Shown here piece by piece: positions 35,452-44,022 of a DNA stretch of 54,121 nt. A model generated the notes under the pieces. That model did no database searches. It saw nothing but the letters and a program-made list of their open reading frames with translations, and was not told where the DNA came from. The stretch is taken from positions 1 through 54,121 of the forward strand of contig JAERTH010000151.1 in the NCBI GenBank assembly GCA_016844955.1, in the 5' to 3' direction. This DNA comes from Fidelibacterota bacterium. GTDB taxonomy: Bacteria > Fidelibacterota > UBA8477 > JABMPR01. Made by a program: the position numbers and the translations under genes. Every line of letters starts with the position of its first letter. The stretch's first letter is position 1.

Positions 35452-38427
35452 ATGAAACTTCTGAACCTTGGATCAATTGGAAAAAACCTGACACTGTTAG
35501 TCATGCTGGTGGTTCTTCCAGCAATGGCTATTCTGGTCTATTCCGGGATGGAACAGAGGAGACAGTCCATTGAAATAGCCCAGGGAGAGGTTCAGCTAAT
35601 AGCCAGCGCCATGTCCGAGCTTCAAAAAGACCTGGCCATCTCCTCCAAACAGACCCTTTCAACATTATCCCTGCTTCCAGAAATTCGGTCATTAAACATA
35701 GCTGCCGTTCGAGGAATTCTTAAAGCAGTTTTGGAAAGAAACCCTGACTTTCAAAATATTGCATTTACAGACGCGGCAGGCACTGTTCTGGCCTCTGGGA
35801 TTTCCTCTGGTGCTGTCAGCCTAAAAGACCGCAAACATGTCAGGGATGCCATTTCCCAAAAGTCATTCGCCGTTGGTGTATATATCATGACCCGCGTGGG
35901 TGAACAAAAACCCGCCTTTGCTTTTGCCTATCCCGTTCTGGAAACTTCAGGCGAATTGATTGGGGTTTTAACGCTGGCCATCTCACTGGAGCGTTTTTCA
36001 AGAATACATGCTGCAGCTACCATGGCCGACAAATCTTTTGTTGCCATTACAGATCACAAAGGGATTCGCCTGTATTATTATCCCCCCAACCAAGCGTCAA
36101 ACCCCATAGGGAAACCAATTAAAGCCCAGTCCTGGAATGTAGCCCAGGGAGCTGATCAGTCAGGCCGATTTACTTCCAGGGGTTCAGATGGTGTTGCACG
36201 CATCTTTGCCTATGACCAGGTTCGACTTCATCCTGACTCCCCCCCCTATATATATGTCTGGGCAGGAGTTCCCGAGGCCGATATTCTCAGACCGGCAAAT
36301 GTGGTTTTGACACGCAACCTGCTCATCATGCTATTGGTAATGCTGCTGACCCTGTTCATTTCCTGGTTGCTGGGAAAACAGATGGTAATCTTACCCATTA
36401 AAAACCTGGTGACTCTTGTTCAGAAGTTTGCCAGGGGAGACCTGGATATGCGCCATGAGTATGCAGATGATCCAGATGAATTTGAAATGCTGACGGATGC
36501 GTTTTACGATATGGCTGAAGCTTTAAGTGTGAGCCAAAAACTGCTCCAGGGGAATGAAGCTCGCTTCCGCCTGATTATGGATAGTCTGGATGCCCTGGTC
36601 TACGTAGCTGATATGAACACCCACGAAGTCTTATTCATCAATGAATATGGAAAGGAAAAGATCGGGGATATCACAGGACTCACCTGTTGGAAAACCATTC
36701 AACAAGAACAAACGGGACCCTGTGAATTCTGTACCAACAAGCATTTGCTTGATGAAAATGGACAGCCAGGTGATATTTATACCTGGGAATTTGAAAACAA
36801 AAACATGAAAACCTGGTACTACATCCGCGACCGGGCCATTAAGTGGGTAGATGGTCGCTATGTACGTCTGGAAATTGCCACAAATGTAACCGAAATGAAA
36901 AGGGTTGAAACCAGCCTGTTTCAGGAAAAAGAACGACTGGCTGTGACCCTGCGCAGTATTGGCGATGGTGTGATCACCACCAACACCAGGGGTGAAGTGG
37001 TCTTAATTAATGATATCGCAGAACACTTAACGGGTTGGCAAAGTGCAGATGCCGTGGGCCATCCGTTGTCCACGGTCTTCAATATTATTCATCAGGAATC
37101 ACGGGTTACCTGTGCCAACCCGGTGGATAGAGTACTGTCTTCAGGTGAAAATATTTCTCTGGAAGAGAATACGGTCTTAATCGCAAAAGATGGATCCGAA
37201 AAGAGCATTGCTGATAGTGGTGCACCCATAAAAAGTGAATCAGGCGAAGTCATTGGTGTGGTATTGGTATTCAGGGATATAAGCGAACAATTACAAACCG
37301 CGAAAGAACTGACCAAAGTTAAGAAACTTGAATCTATCGGTGTTTTAGCTGGAGGAATCGCCCATGACTTTAACAATATTCTGACAGCTATTCTTGGCAA
37401 TATTGATTTATCACTTGATGCCACAGAACTCTCGGGTGAAACCCGCACGCTCTTGCTTGAAGCTGAAAAAGCTTCCCATCGAGCGCAATCTCTCACGGGT
37501 CAATTACTTACCTTTGCCAAGGGTGGAGAACCGATCATTACAACCGCATCGCTGGTGGAAGTAGTTAAAGACTCAGCCGATTTTGTAGTACACGGTGATA
37601 AAATTGCCATTCACTACGAGTTTGCCGATGATCTGTGGTATGTCGATATTGACAAAGGGCAGATCAGTCAGGTCATTCAAAACATTATTCTGAATGCCAG
37701 GGATGCCATGCCTGACTGGGGCAATGTTTATGTTTCCGGGGGAAATATCTACGCAGAAGACGCAATGCCCGGCCTGGAGAAAAAATATTATGTCAAGCTA
37801 GAAATAACAGATACTGGCTCTGGTATCCCACATGACATCCAGGAAAAAATATTTGATCCCTACTTTTCAACAAAACCAGATGGCTCTGGCCTGGGACTGG
37901 CAATCACCCATTCAATTGTCACCAAGCACGCAGGCAAAATTGAACTGAGTTCTGTGCCTGACAAAGGCAGCACTTTTACCATATATCTACCAGCCTCCGT
38001 GGATGACCAGTTAGAGCCCACCCCAACCAGCAAGCCTCCACTCATTATTGCTGAAGCAAAAGTCCTGATCATGGATGATGAAGCTTCAATCAGAGATGTG
38101 GCGTCGGTTATGCTTGGCAGAAAAGGGCATGAGGTGGTTACAGCGGTAAATGGAACTGAAACCCTGGAGCTCAATAAACAAGCACTTGATGAAGGGTCAC
38201 CCTTTGATCTGGTAATTATGGATCTAACCATTCCCGGTGGCATGGGTGGCAAAAAGACCATGCAAAAACTGCTGGAGATTGACCCCAATGCCAGGGGCGT
38301 TGTTTCAAGTGGCTACTCACATGACCCTGTCATGGCTAATTTTCAGACCTTTGGGTTTTCAGGAGCCCTGGTTAAACCCTACCTGGTAACAGATCTCATA
38401 GAGACCATTAATCAATTGTTGGCATAG
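35452..38427 (+). CDS. Membrane-bound hybrid sensor histidine kinase (Cache-HAMP-PAS-PAS-HisKA-HATPase-REC)
   Basis: A 991-residue kinase. TM1 is at ~15-31, a periplasmic Cache-type sensor (PDFQNIAFTDAAGTVLASG ...) at ~40-275, TM2 at ~284-306 and HAMP after it. PAS1 is near 371-480 with a cysteine cluster (LTCWKTI ... GPCEFCTNKHL), and PAS2 near 493-615 (IGDGVITTNTRGEVVLIN). The phosphoacceptor His is in GGIAHDFNN near 637, the N-box in NIILNARDAM near 746, then DTGSGIP and GSGLGLA. The C-terminal receiver has LIMDDE and the phosphoacceptor Asp in VIMDLT near 922. No cognate response regulator or output domain is adjacent, so the partner is elsewhere. The Cys cluster in PAS1 could bind a metal or sense redox; this is inference. 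Confidence 0.94.
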   Translation: MKLLNLGSIGKNLTLLVMLVVLPAMAILVYSGMEQRRQSIEIAQGEVQLIASAMSELQKDLAISSKQTLSTLSLLPEIRSLNIAAVRGILKAVLERNPDFQNIAFTDAAGTVLASGISSGAVSLKDRKHVRDAISQKSFAVGVYIMTRVGEQKPAFAFAYPVLETSGELIGVLTLAISLERFSRIHAAATMADKSFVAITDHKGIRLYYYPPNQASNPIGKPIKAQSWNVAQGADQSGRFTSRGSDGVARIFAYDQVRLHPDSPPYIYVWAGVPEADILRPANVVLTRNLLIMLLVMLLTLFISWLLGKQMVILPIKNLVTLVQKFARGDLDMRHEYADDPDEFEMLTDAFYDMAEALSVSQKLLQGNEARFRLIMDSLDALVYVADMNTHEVLFINEYGKEKIGDITGLTCWKTIQQEQTGPCEFCTNKHLLDENGQPGDIYTWEFENKNMKTWYYIRDRAIKWVDGRYVRLEIATNVTEMKRVETSLFQEKERLAVTLRSIGDGVITTNTRGEVVLINDIAEHLTGWQSADAVGHPLSTVFNIIHQESRVTCANPVDRVLSSGENISLEENTVLIAKDGSEKSIADSGAPIKSESGEVIGVVLVFRDISEQLQTAKELTKVKKLESIGVLAGGIAHDFNNILTAILGNIDLSLDATELSGETRTLLLEAEKASHRAQSLTGQLLTFAKGGEPIITTASLVEVVKDSADFVVHGDKIAIHYEFADDLWYVDIDKGQISQVIQNIILNARDAMPDWGNVYVSGGNIYAEDAMPGLEKKYYVKLEITDTGSGIPHDIQEKIFDPYFSTKPDGSGLGLAITHSIVTKHAGKIELSSVPDKGSTFTIYLPASVDDQLEPTPTSKPPLIIAEAKVLIMDDEASIRDVASVMLGRKGHEVVTAVNGTETLELNKQALDEGSPFDLVIMDLTIPGGMGGKKTMQKLLEIDPNARGVVSSGYSHDPVMANFQTFGFSGALVKPYLVTDLIETINQLLA

Positions 38428-38484
38428 TTATGTCATTGTTGATGGAGCAAGACACCCTGCTATATCGCCTGGTTTTGCAGGGGT

Positions 38485-39228
38485 GTGAGGCTGGTGGTCA
38501 AGATTAACGACACCAGGACAAAAACCAAACAACAACAGTTTAATGCCGCCATGGAGCGCTACAACTCCAGCCAGAAATACGTGAATTTTGGAAAAATAAT
38601 TGCGACGCTGAATGTCACATTGCAGCTACTTCTCCTCTACCAGCTTTCTTGGATCCACCTGGGCTTTGGCAATCAGGTTCTGGCCTTCATTCTGGCCTAC
38701 ATTATTGCCGATTTTTTAAATGGCATTGTACATATGATCATGGACCACAATGAAAATTACACATCAAGCTATGGTCCTCTGGTGGCTCATTTTCACTTGC
38801 ATCATCAAACCCCAATGTATACCAAAAGGCCTCTGCTTGTGGTCTACTTTAATGAATCAGGTGCGAAAATCTGGCTGGTCCCTTTTCAGGTCGTCGTTTT
38901 GCTACTCTTGCTGACTGCCAGCGTTAGTCCGCTGGTGGCATATATCCTTGTACTTGTTAGCATCTTGTCCTCTGTCGCCGAAGTATCTCACTATTTATGT
39001 CATACTTCAAATTCAAGCGTAGCTGAGTATTTAGCCAGAGCAGGTCTGCTTTTATCGCGAAAACATCACACCCCTCATCATGATCAGGACAACACCAACT
39101 ATGCCTTCCTGAATGGGGTAAGTGATCCGCTTATCAACCGTATTGCAGGTGTTTTCTATCCTGGCTACAAATCTACAACGGATATACATTTTGCCCGCTA
39201 TGCTGAAACCGAAACAGGACATCGCTAG
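38485..39228 (+). CDS. CarF/TMEM189-like lipid desaturase domain membrane protein
   Basis: About 247 residues with several hydrophobic segments (~35-60, 70-85, 128-160). The His-rich motifs are spaced as in the lipid desaturase family (Kua/TMEM189/CarF): ADFLNGIVHMIMDH, HFHLHHQTP, EVSHYLCH and HHTPHHDQDNTNYAFLNGVSDPLI. Characterised members are plasmanylethanolamine desaturases, which introduce the vinyl-ether bond of plasmalogens. That activity is possible here but not shown. The start is uncertain: GTG at 38485 has only weak spacing from AGGGG, and an ATG at 38551 has no ribosome binding site. It lies 57 bases after the kinase gene and 15 bases before the DUF3859 gene. Confidence 0.72.
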   Translation: MRLVVKINDTRTKTKQQQFNAAMERYNSSQKYVNFGKIIATLNVTLQLLLLYQLSWIHLGFGNQVLAFILAYIIADFLNGIVHMIMDHNENYTSSYGPLVAHFHLHHQTPMYTKRPLLVVYFNESGAKIWLVPFQVVVLLLLLTASVSPLVAYILVLVSILSSVAEVSHYLCHTSNSSVAEYLARAGLLLSRKHHTPHHDQDNTNYAFLNGVSDPLINRIAGVFYPGYKSTTDIHFARYAETETGHR

Positions 39229-39243
39229 GGTCTAGGAATTACT

Positions 39244-39636
39244 GTGGCTAAAGCAAAAACTACATGGAAAATCAAAAGCTATGGCCTGTATTCAGCCTGG
39301 GATCGCGATTCCAGGGACTTGCCGGAGATCAAGGATTTTACCATGGAAATCCCCGCCAGGGTAGGCGTCGAATTCGGATTCATTCTGCAAATCAAAAAAG
39401 GACGAGGCAAACAAATTTATTTTACGATTGAGCATCCTCCTTTCCTGAATGAATCAGGACAAATTGCGCCACCCTTTACTGGAGAAGTCTATATCCGTAG
39501 CAATGAATGGTCGTTTTTTCTGGGAGACACCATTTGGGAACCTGTTCATGACAAGATTGGACCCTGGCGCTTGATTGCTGAACTGGAGGGAGAGATTATG
39601 GCCGATAAAACCTTTCAGGTAGTGAGTGACTACTAG
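39244..39636 (+). CDS. DUF3859 domain protein
   Basis: A 130-residue protein with the DUF3859 pattern: IKSYGLYSAWDRDSRDLPEIKDFTMEIPARVGVEFGFILQIKKGRGK, IEHPPF, and a C-terminal GPWRLIAELEGEIMADKTFQVV. The family is a predicted beta-sandwich of unknown function. There is no signal peptide. The start is a GTG. It ends 2 bases before the FKBP gene, so the two are translationally linked. Confidence 0.82.
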   Translation: MAKAKTTWKIKSYGLYSAWDRDSRDLPEIKDFTMEIPARVGVEFGFILQIKKGRGKQIYFTIEHPPFLNESGQIAPPFTGEVYIRSNEWSFFLGDTIWEPVHDKIGPWRLIAELEGEIMADKTFQVVSDY

Positions 39637-39638
39637 AT

Positions 39639-40070
39639 ATGGCCAGGGACAATAACAAGCGCAAGACCAAAGGGTCTCAGGGCTTCAATCGCAAAAACAC
39701 GGCAGACTTTCTGAGTAAGAATGCCACCAGGCCTGATGTGATAATTACCGAGAGTGGCTTACAGTATCTTCTTATTGATGGATGTGATGGTGAAAAACCA
39801 GGCCTGAATGACAGCGTTCAGGTCCACCAGAGAATCAGTCTGGTTGATGGAACCATCATTGATGACACCTACAAGACTTCAGATCCGGCTGTCTTCTCAA
39901 TGGAGGAAGCTATTGCGGGTTACCGCGAGGGTTTGTTACTCATGAGTGTGGGGAGCCGCTATCGCTTTTTTATCCATCCTGACCTGGCTTGGGGTAAACG
40001 GGGTGCTGGCAGGAAAATCGGTCCCAATGCTGTCCTCATCATCGATGCACGACTGATCCGCGTCATTTGA
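39639..40070 (+). CDS. FKBP-type peptidyl-prolyl isomerase
   Basis: A 143-residue protein with a basic N-terminal tail (MARDNNKRKTKGSQGFNRKN) and a single FKBP domain: ITESGLQYLLIDGCDGEKPGLNDSVQVHQRISLVDGTIIDDTY, then EAIAGYREGLLLMSVGSRYRFFIHPDLAWGKRG and IGPNAVLIIDARLIRV. The aromatic active-site order (Y, F, W, Y/F) is partly altered: the usual VHYTG reads VHQRI and GY-G reads GKRG. No signal peptide, so it should act in the cytoplasm. Tight spacing with the DUF3859 gene. Confidence 0.87.
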   Translation: MARDNNKRKTKGSQGFNRKNTADFLSKNATRPDVIITESGLQYLLIDGCDGEKPGLNDSVQVHQRISLVDGTIIDDTYKTSDPAVFSMEEAIAGYREGLLLMSVGSRYRFFIHPDLAWGKRGAGRKIGPNAVLIIDARLIRVI

Positions 40071-40145
40071 GCTTTTGCTCTCCTAGCCACAGATATACAC
40101 AGATAAAATTCAATTACCGGTCTTGCTGAGGCATGACCAACGGGA

Positions 40146-40259
40146 ATGGGACTCGAAGCATTTCGGTTCTGCATATTGTCAGGGATTGTGAAATACCAGG
40201 AGGCTATTATTGTTGAAACCATCGAGAATAAAACACCAACAGGGTTTAATGATCTTTGA
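40146..40259 (+). CDS. Possible 37-codon small ORF of unknown nature
   Basis: An open frame whose C-terminal half reads like ordinary protein (IVKYQEAIIVETIENKTPTG). No good ribosome binding site is present (CGGGA directly abuts the ATG), and no family is recognised. It could be the remnant of a larger gene. Weak support. Confidence 0.15.
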   Translation: MGLEAFRFCILSGIVKYQEAIIVETIENKTPTGFNDL

Positions 40260-40303
40260 TGAATGGGTCGCAGGATTAATTTTACTCATCGAGGAGCTTA
40301 TCA

Positions 40304-41077
40304 ATGAATCTGGTAAATAAAGAATATCACAAACGTGCCCGTATCTTGCTGGAGAATTGGAAGAACAACAGTGTTGTTCTGGCTGATTGGGCCGAACCTG
40401 ACCCTGAAACGCTGAAACAGAGTATGAATCTTTGCCTTTTTAAGGCAGACGCCTCTATCTCAGAGGTAAATAAGCTCTGCAAGGAGGCAAAAGCTCATAA
40501 TGTCAGTTATGTCACGGTGACTCCAGCCCATGTTGAACGTTGTGTTCGGTTTTCAGATGGAAAGCTTGCAGTGGCCGCCTTCGTGGGGTTTCCTCTGGGG
40601 GCCAACCATCCCGAGGCCAAGGTGTTTGAAGCAGCGTTGGCGGCGACCCATGGAGCTCAGGCATTGGAGCTGGTTCTGAATGTGGGTTTGTTGAAGACCT
40701 CCAATTTTCAGGAAGTCTTTGAGGAGCTCAGGGCCGTGCGTTATGCCTGTCCAGAAGTTGACCTCACCGTAATCATTGAAACAGGCCTGCTGGATCCCAT
40801 CCAGACTATCATTGGCTGTATGTTGTGTCGAGAAGCCGGTATAGATGATGTGAAAACCGCCACTGGTCTTACCGACCTGGAAAACCAGGCCCAGAATGTG
40901 TCGCTAATGCGATTTGTCCTGGGTGAAGATTTAGGGATTATTGCTTCTGGGGGGATTGAGAGCCGGGAAATGGCTTTGAAATGTCTCCAGGCAGGAGCCA
41001 GTGGTCTCTGTATGGAGTATTTGGCTCCAGGTAAGCCTTTGATGGATATCTTAAATCTGACTGACCCGGCGGTCTAA
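40304..41077 (+). CDS. DeoC-like aldolase with altered active-site residues
   Basis: A 257-residue TIM-barrel protein of the DeoC/LacD aldolase family; deoxyribose-phosphate aldolase splits 2-deoxyribose-5-phosphate into acetaldehyde and glyceraldehyde-3-phosphate. The Schiff-base lysine is kept in DVKTATG. Three other conserved active-site positions differ from E. coli DeoC: the early Asp is Asn (QSMNLCLFKADAS), Asp102 is Glu (ALELVLNVG), and Lys201 is Ile (GIIASGGIES). The activity could be lost or changed. GAGGAG lies 9 bases before the ATG. The following LOG-family gene on the same strand would fit nucleotide salvage. Confidence 0.82.
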   Translation: MNLVNKEYHKRARILLENWKNNSVVLADWAEPDPETLKQSMNLCLFKADASISEVNKLCKEAKAHNVSYVTVTPAHVERCVRFSDGKLAVAAFVGFPLGANHPEAKVFEAALAATHGAQALELVLNVGLLKTSNFQEVFEELRAVRYACPEVDLTVIIETGLLDPIQTIIGCMLCREAGIDDVKTATGLTDLENQAQNVSLMRFVLGEDLGIIASGGIESREMALKCLQAGASGLCMEYLAPGKPLMDILNLTDPAV

Positions 41078-41097
41078 GTACAAAAAGGGTAAAAATA

Positions 41098-41142
41098 ATG
41101 AACTTTAACCATCCCATCCTCCAGTCAGGAACTGCTATCTAA
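41098..41142 (+). CDS. Possible 14-codon leader peptide coupled to the LOG-family gene
   Basis: ATG at 41098 has AAGGG about 9 bases upstream. The frame encodes MNFNHPILQSGTAI and its stop overlaps the next start as TAATG. The downstream gene has no well-placed ribosome binding site of its own, so translational coupling is plausible. It could also be chance. Confidence 0.25.
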   Translation: MNFNHPILQSGTAI

Positions 41143-41732
41143 TGAAGCGTGTCTGTGTCTTCTGTGGATCCAGTGCCGGCGCGCGTCCTGAATATCTTCA
41201 GGCAGCAAAAGCCCTTGGAGAGACCCTGGTTAACCGTGAAATAGGGTTGGTTTATGGTGGCGCCAGTGTTGGGACCATGGGCATGATAGCCAGCACCGTC
41301 CTGTCAGGTGGTGGTGAGGTAGTTGGTGTTATCCCAGAGGGGCTGGTAAAAAAGGAAGTTGCCTATAAAGAGCTCCAGGATCTCAGGGTGGTTCAAACGA
41401 TGCATGAGCGTAAAGCCTTGATGAATGATTTATCAGATGGATTCATATCAATGCCGGGAGGGTTGGGAACGTTTGAGGAGTTCTTTGAAGTCCTGGCCTG
41501 GGGTCAATTAAGTATTCATAAAAAGCCAGTCGGGTTATTGAATATTGCTCGCTTCTATGGCAAGCTGCTGGAGTTTTTAGATCACGCTGTCACTGAAGAT
41601 TTTGTCCAGGCAGTTCATCGAGACATGCTCCTGGTTCATCAAAATCCCGAGCCGCTCCTGGATCTGTTTGATGCATATGAACCACCACTATTTGATAAGG
41701 CGGGCTGGATTAAATCCCAGCATGGCCGGTAG
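41142..41732 (+). CDS. LOG-family protein (TIGR00730), nucleoside monophosphate phosphoribohydrolase type
   Basis: A 196-residue Rossmann-fold protein. It starts MKRVCVFCGSSAGARPEY, continues LVYGGASVGTMGMIA, and carries the hallmark PGGLGTFEEFFEVLAWGQL near residue 106. This is the full LOG signature (PGGxGTxxE). Members hydrolyse nucleoside 5'-monophosphates (cytokinin ribotides or AMP) to base and ribose-5-phosphate, and bacterial members are general nucleotide-metabolism enzymes. The next gene starts 19 bases after its stop. Confidence 0.9.
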   Translation: MKRVCVFCGSSAGARPEYLQAAKALGETLVNREIGLVYGGASVGTMGMIASTVLSGGGEVVGVIPEGLVKKEVAYKELQDLRVVQTMHERKALMNDLSDGFISMPGGLGTFEEFFEVLAWGQLSIHKKPVGLLNIARFYGKLLEFLDHAVTEDFVQAVHRDMLLVHQNPEPLLDLFDAYEPPLFDKAGWIKSQHGR

Positions 41733-41751
41733 TCAGAAGAGAGGAACCAGA

Positions 41752-42078
41752 ATGGAAAAAGCGCTCGCTTTACATGTCATTATTTTGAAGGACATTCAGA
41801 CTTTGATTGGTCAAAAATGTGAGATCAGTACCGATTCTATTAAGCCAGTCAATTTCACAATTGAAGATGGTAATATTATGAAGTTTCAACTTTCATTTGT
41901 TTACACGGCCGGTGATCCAGACAATGAAATATTTTTAAATTTCCAGATAAATAATTCTTTTCCCCACCGTTTGCACTTTGAAGCCTTATCAGGCCTGAAG
42001 GGCTATGAGCGGTCCACTGAGTATCATGGTTTGGAAAGTGAAATCATCAAATACATCGATAGAATGGTAGAGGATTAA
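41752..42078 (+). CDS. Hypothetical protein, 108 residues
   Basis: Not recognised. The ATG at 41752 has AGAGGAAC 5-12 bases upstream and is preferred over the long frame that opens inside the LOG gene. The protein is mixed alpha/beta: an N-terminal helix (MEKALALHVIILKDIQTLIG), central strands (NFTIEDGNIMKFQLSFVY), EIFLNFQINNSFPHRLHF, and a C-terminal helix (LESEIIKYIDRMVED). There is one cysteine and no signal peptide. Proximity suggests co-transcription with the LOG-family gene. Confidence 0.7.
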   Translation: MEKALALHVIILKDIQTLIGQKCEISTDSIKPVNFTIEDGNIMKFQLSFVYTAGDPDNEIFLNFQINNSFPHRLHFEALSGLKGYERSTEYHGLESEIIKYIDRMVED

Positions 42079-42147
42079 GCGACGATTAAATCCCCTGCCG
42101 GGATCAGTCGGGTATTCAGCAATTGTCAAAACACAATCCTCGTCACA

Positions 42148-42176
42148 GTGAGCTTGCCTACACAGACGAAGCTCAC
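42148..42176. repeat. Inverted repeat upstream of the fucose-isomerase-like gene
   Basis: Perfect 8-base arms GTGAGCTT (42148-42155) and AAGCTCAC (42169-42176) with a 13-base loop, ending 54 bases before the next start codon. There is no T-run after it. It could be an operator or a leader hairpin. Confidence 0.4.
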
Positions 42177-42230
42177 AAGTGCTGGCTTGTCAAAGTGCAG
42201 CAAGCATACAGATAAACTGGAGAAAATGAG

Positions 42231-43490
42231 ATGAAGTCAAAATTCGAATATACGCTGGTATACTCTGAGTTGGTGCCCGATAGCAATGCATTCAAAAAAC
42301 ACCTGGAATCGTATACAACGGTGCTAGACAAGATGGGAGGCCAGCTCTGCTCTGATCCAGACACTCCTGTTGATATACCTCTTTTGTATTTCATGAGCAC
42401 AGGTGGTACCGAACAAGCCCTCCTGGATATTCGTCAACAGCGTCGCAATCACATTCCTAGTGAAGCGGTGTGGATTGTGGCTCATCCAGCATACAATTCA
42501 CTTCCGGCTTCACTGGAAGTTCTGGCTCGTCTTCAACAGGACAATGACAGTGGTCGCATCTTCTACCTGAAGGGCCCAGATGATGCGACTGGGCTAGAGC
42601 AGATAGAAACTGCCATTCACGATTTAAACGTGAGCCTGGAGTTGAAGCAAACTCGAATTGGTCTGGTGGGCACGCCCTCTGACTGGCTGGTAGCCAGTAG
42701 CCCAAATCCCGAGTTGATTAAGCAGACCTGGGGACCAACCATAGTGCCTGTGGAGATGGATGAGATCATTAAATCCATTGAGGCGGTCTCCAGTGAGTCC
42801 ATCCCGCCCATACGTAAACCGCTGCTTGATGCCGCCAGTGAAGTAAGAGAACCATCAAATGAAGATATAGATGATGTGGTAAAGGTCTACCTGGCGCTTA
42901 AAGATAGCATTGATAAACACCAGCTTCAGGCGCTTACCCTCAGGTGTTTTGATCTGGTTCTGGGTCTGCAAACCACTGGCTGTTATGGCTTGGCGCAGTT
43001 AACAGACGATGGAATCATCGCGGGGTGTGAAGGAGACCTGGTGAGTACAGTTGGCATGCTCTGGGTACAAAAGCTCCTGAATCAGACGCCCTGGATGGCC
43101 AATCCAGCCCAGCTGGACGAGGTCAACAACACCCTCTGGTTGGCCCACTGTACTGTCCCAAGAGGGATTGTAGAAAACTATGGTCTACGGTCCCATTTTG
43201 AATCAGGGATGGGTGTCGGTATTCAAGGCACATTGGCCAGCGGCCCGGTTACGCTCTTCCGTATTGGCGGGAAGCACATGGAGAAACTGTGGCTGGCTGA
43301 AGGTGAGATTATCCAGGCCGGTACCGCCGAAGACCTGTGTCGCACCCAGGCTGAGATCAAACTGTCTACCGGTGAAGTCTCTGATTTACTCAATGCCCCC
43401 CTGGGAAATCACCTTGTCATGGTCTATGGTCACCACCTACAGCGCCTGCTTGGCTGGTGGGAAATGATGATTTTAGGTATTAGGAATTAG
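42231..43490 (+). CDS. L-fucose/L-arabinose isomerase-like protein
   Basis: A 419-residue protein. The N-terminal half is a divergent Rossmann-like region (FMSTGGTEQALLDIRQQ, RIGLVGTPSDWLV). The C-terminal part matches the L-fucose isomerase-like fold: TTGCYGLAQLTDDGIIAGCEGDLVSTVGMLWVQKLL, then NNTLWLAHCTVPRGIVENYGLRSHFESGMGVGIQG and GPVTLFRIGG. CEGD and AHC contain likely metal ligands. Family enzymes interconvert aldoses and ketoses, and the substrate here is not readable. GGAGAAAATGAG precedes the ATG. In a genome with GH5 and PL6 enzymes it may serve sugar catabolism. Confidence 0.8.
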   Translation: MKSKFEYTLVYSELVPDSNAFKKHLESYTTVLDKMGGQLCSDPDTPVDIPLLYFMSTGGTEQALLDIRQQRRNHIPSEAVWIVAHPAYNSLPASLEVLARLQQDNDSGRIFYLKGPDDATGLEQIETAIHDLNVSLELKQTRIGLVGTPSDWLVASSPNPELIKQTWGPTIVPVEMDEIIKSIEAVSSESIPPIRKPLLDAASEVREPSNEDIDDVVKVYLALKDSIDKHQLQALTLRCFDLVLGLQTTGCYGLAQLTDDGIIAGCEGDLVSTVGMLWVQKLLNQTPWMANPAQLDEVNNTLWLAHCTVPRGIVENYGLRSHFESGMGVGIQGTLASGPVTLFRIGGKHMEKLWLAEGEIIQAGTAEDLCRTQAEIKLSTGEVSDLLNAPLGNHLVMVYGHHLQRLLGWWEMMILGIRN

Positions 43491-44022
43491 GAGGTTGGGC
43501 TGGTGCCCTATTGTGTTTTTTCATGCTGAGCCAGCCTGTCCTGAGCAGCGTCGAAGGGAAGCATCTTGATCCTTGCTCCGAATCGCCCTTTTTACAACGA
43601 AGAGGACGAAGCAATCTCCTGCGCGAAAGGATAAATCTTAATCCCTCGACTTCGCTCGGGATGACGAACTTAAGTAATTTGGAGTTAAAGAGGGATCGCC
43701 ACAGTCGCAAGCTTCTTCCAGCCTGCGCTTAAAGCTATGGCCGGGCAGGCGCGATGACGGGTTTAGGGTAAGGTTTTTCTAAACACAGAGGACACAAAGC
43801 ATATTAAAACAACCCCTCCGGTGTCAGGTTGAGCACCCACAAAAAGATTTGGTTTGTTCTGACCCAACCCATAGCCAGCAAAAAATGATTCGTACAGGTC
43901 GTTATCTTCGTTGTAAAAAGACTCATGTCCTCGAGACGTTCCGTTCAGTTTGCCGCATAACCAGATTTATTCGAAGTCTAACCTCTTGCCGCACAGGTTT
44001 ACATCGCTGATATTGCAACCCT
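43491..44022. repeat. Intergenic mosaic repeat region 4 (R1, R2-like, R1, inverted R3)
   Basis: No gene is seen. Inverted R1-like sequence is at 43521-43575 (TCATGCTGAGCC ... GAAGCATCTTGATCC). A partial R2 in reverse is near 43602-43619 (GACGAAGCAATCTCCTGCG), an R1 variant at 43640-43667 (ATCCCTCGACTTCGCTCGGG), and an inverted R3 at 43694-43762 (GATCGCCACAGTCGCAAGC ... GATGACGGGTT). AACACAGAGGACACAAAG at 43780-43798 echoes 23280. The remaining 200 bases before sdaA hold nothing recognised. Confidence 0.75.
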
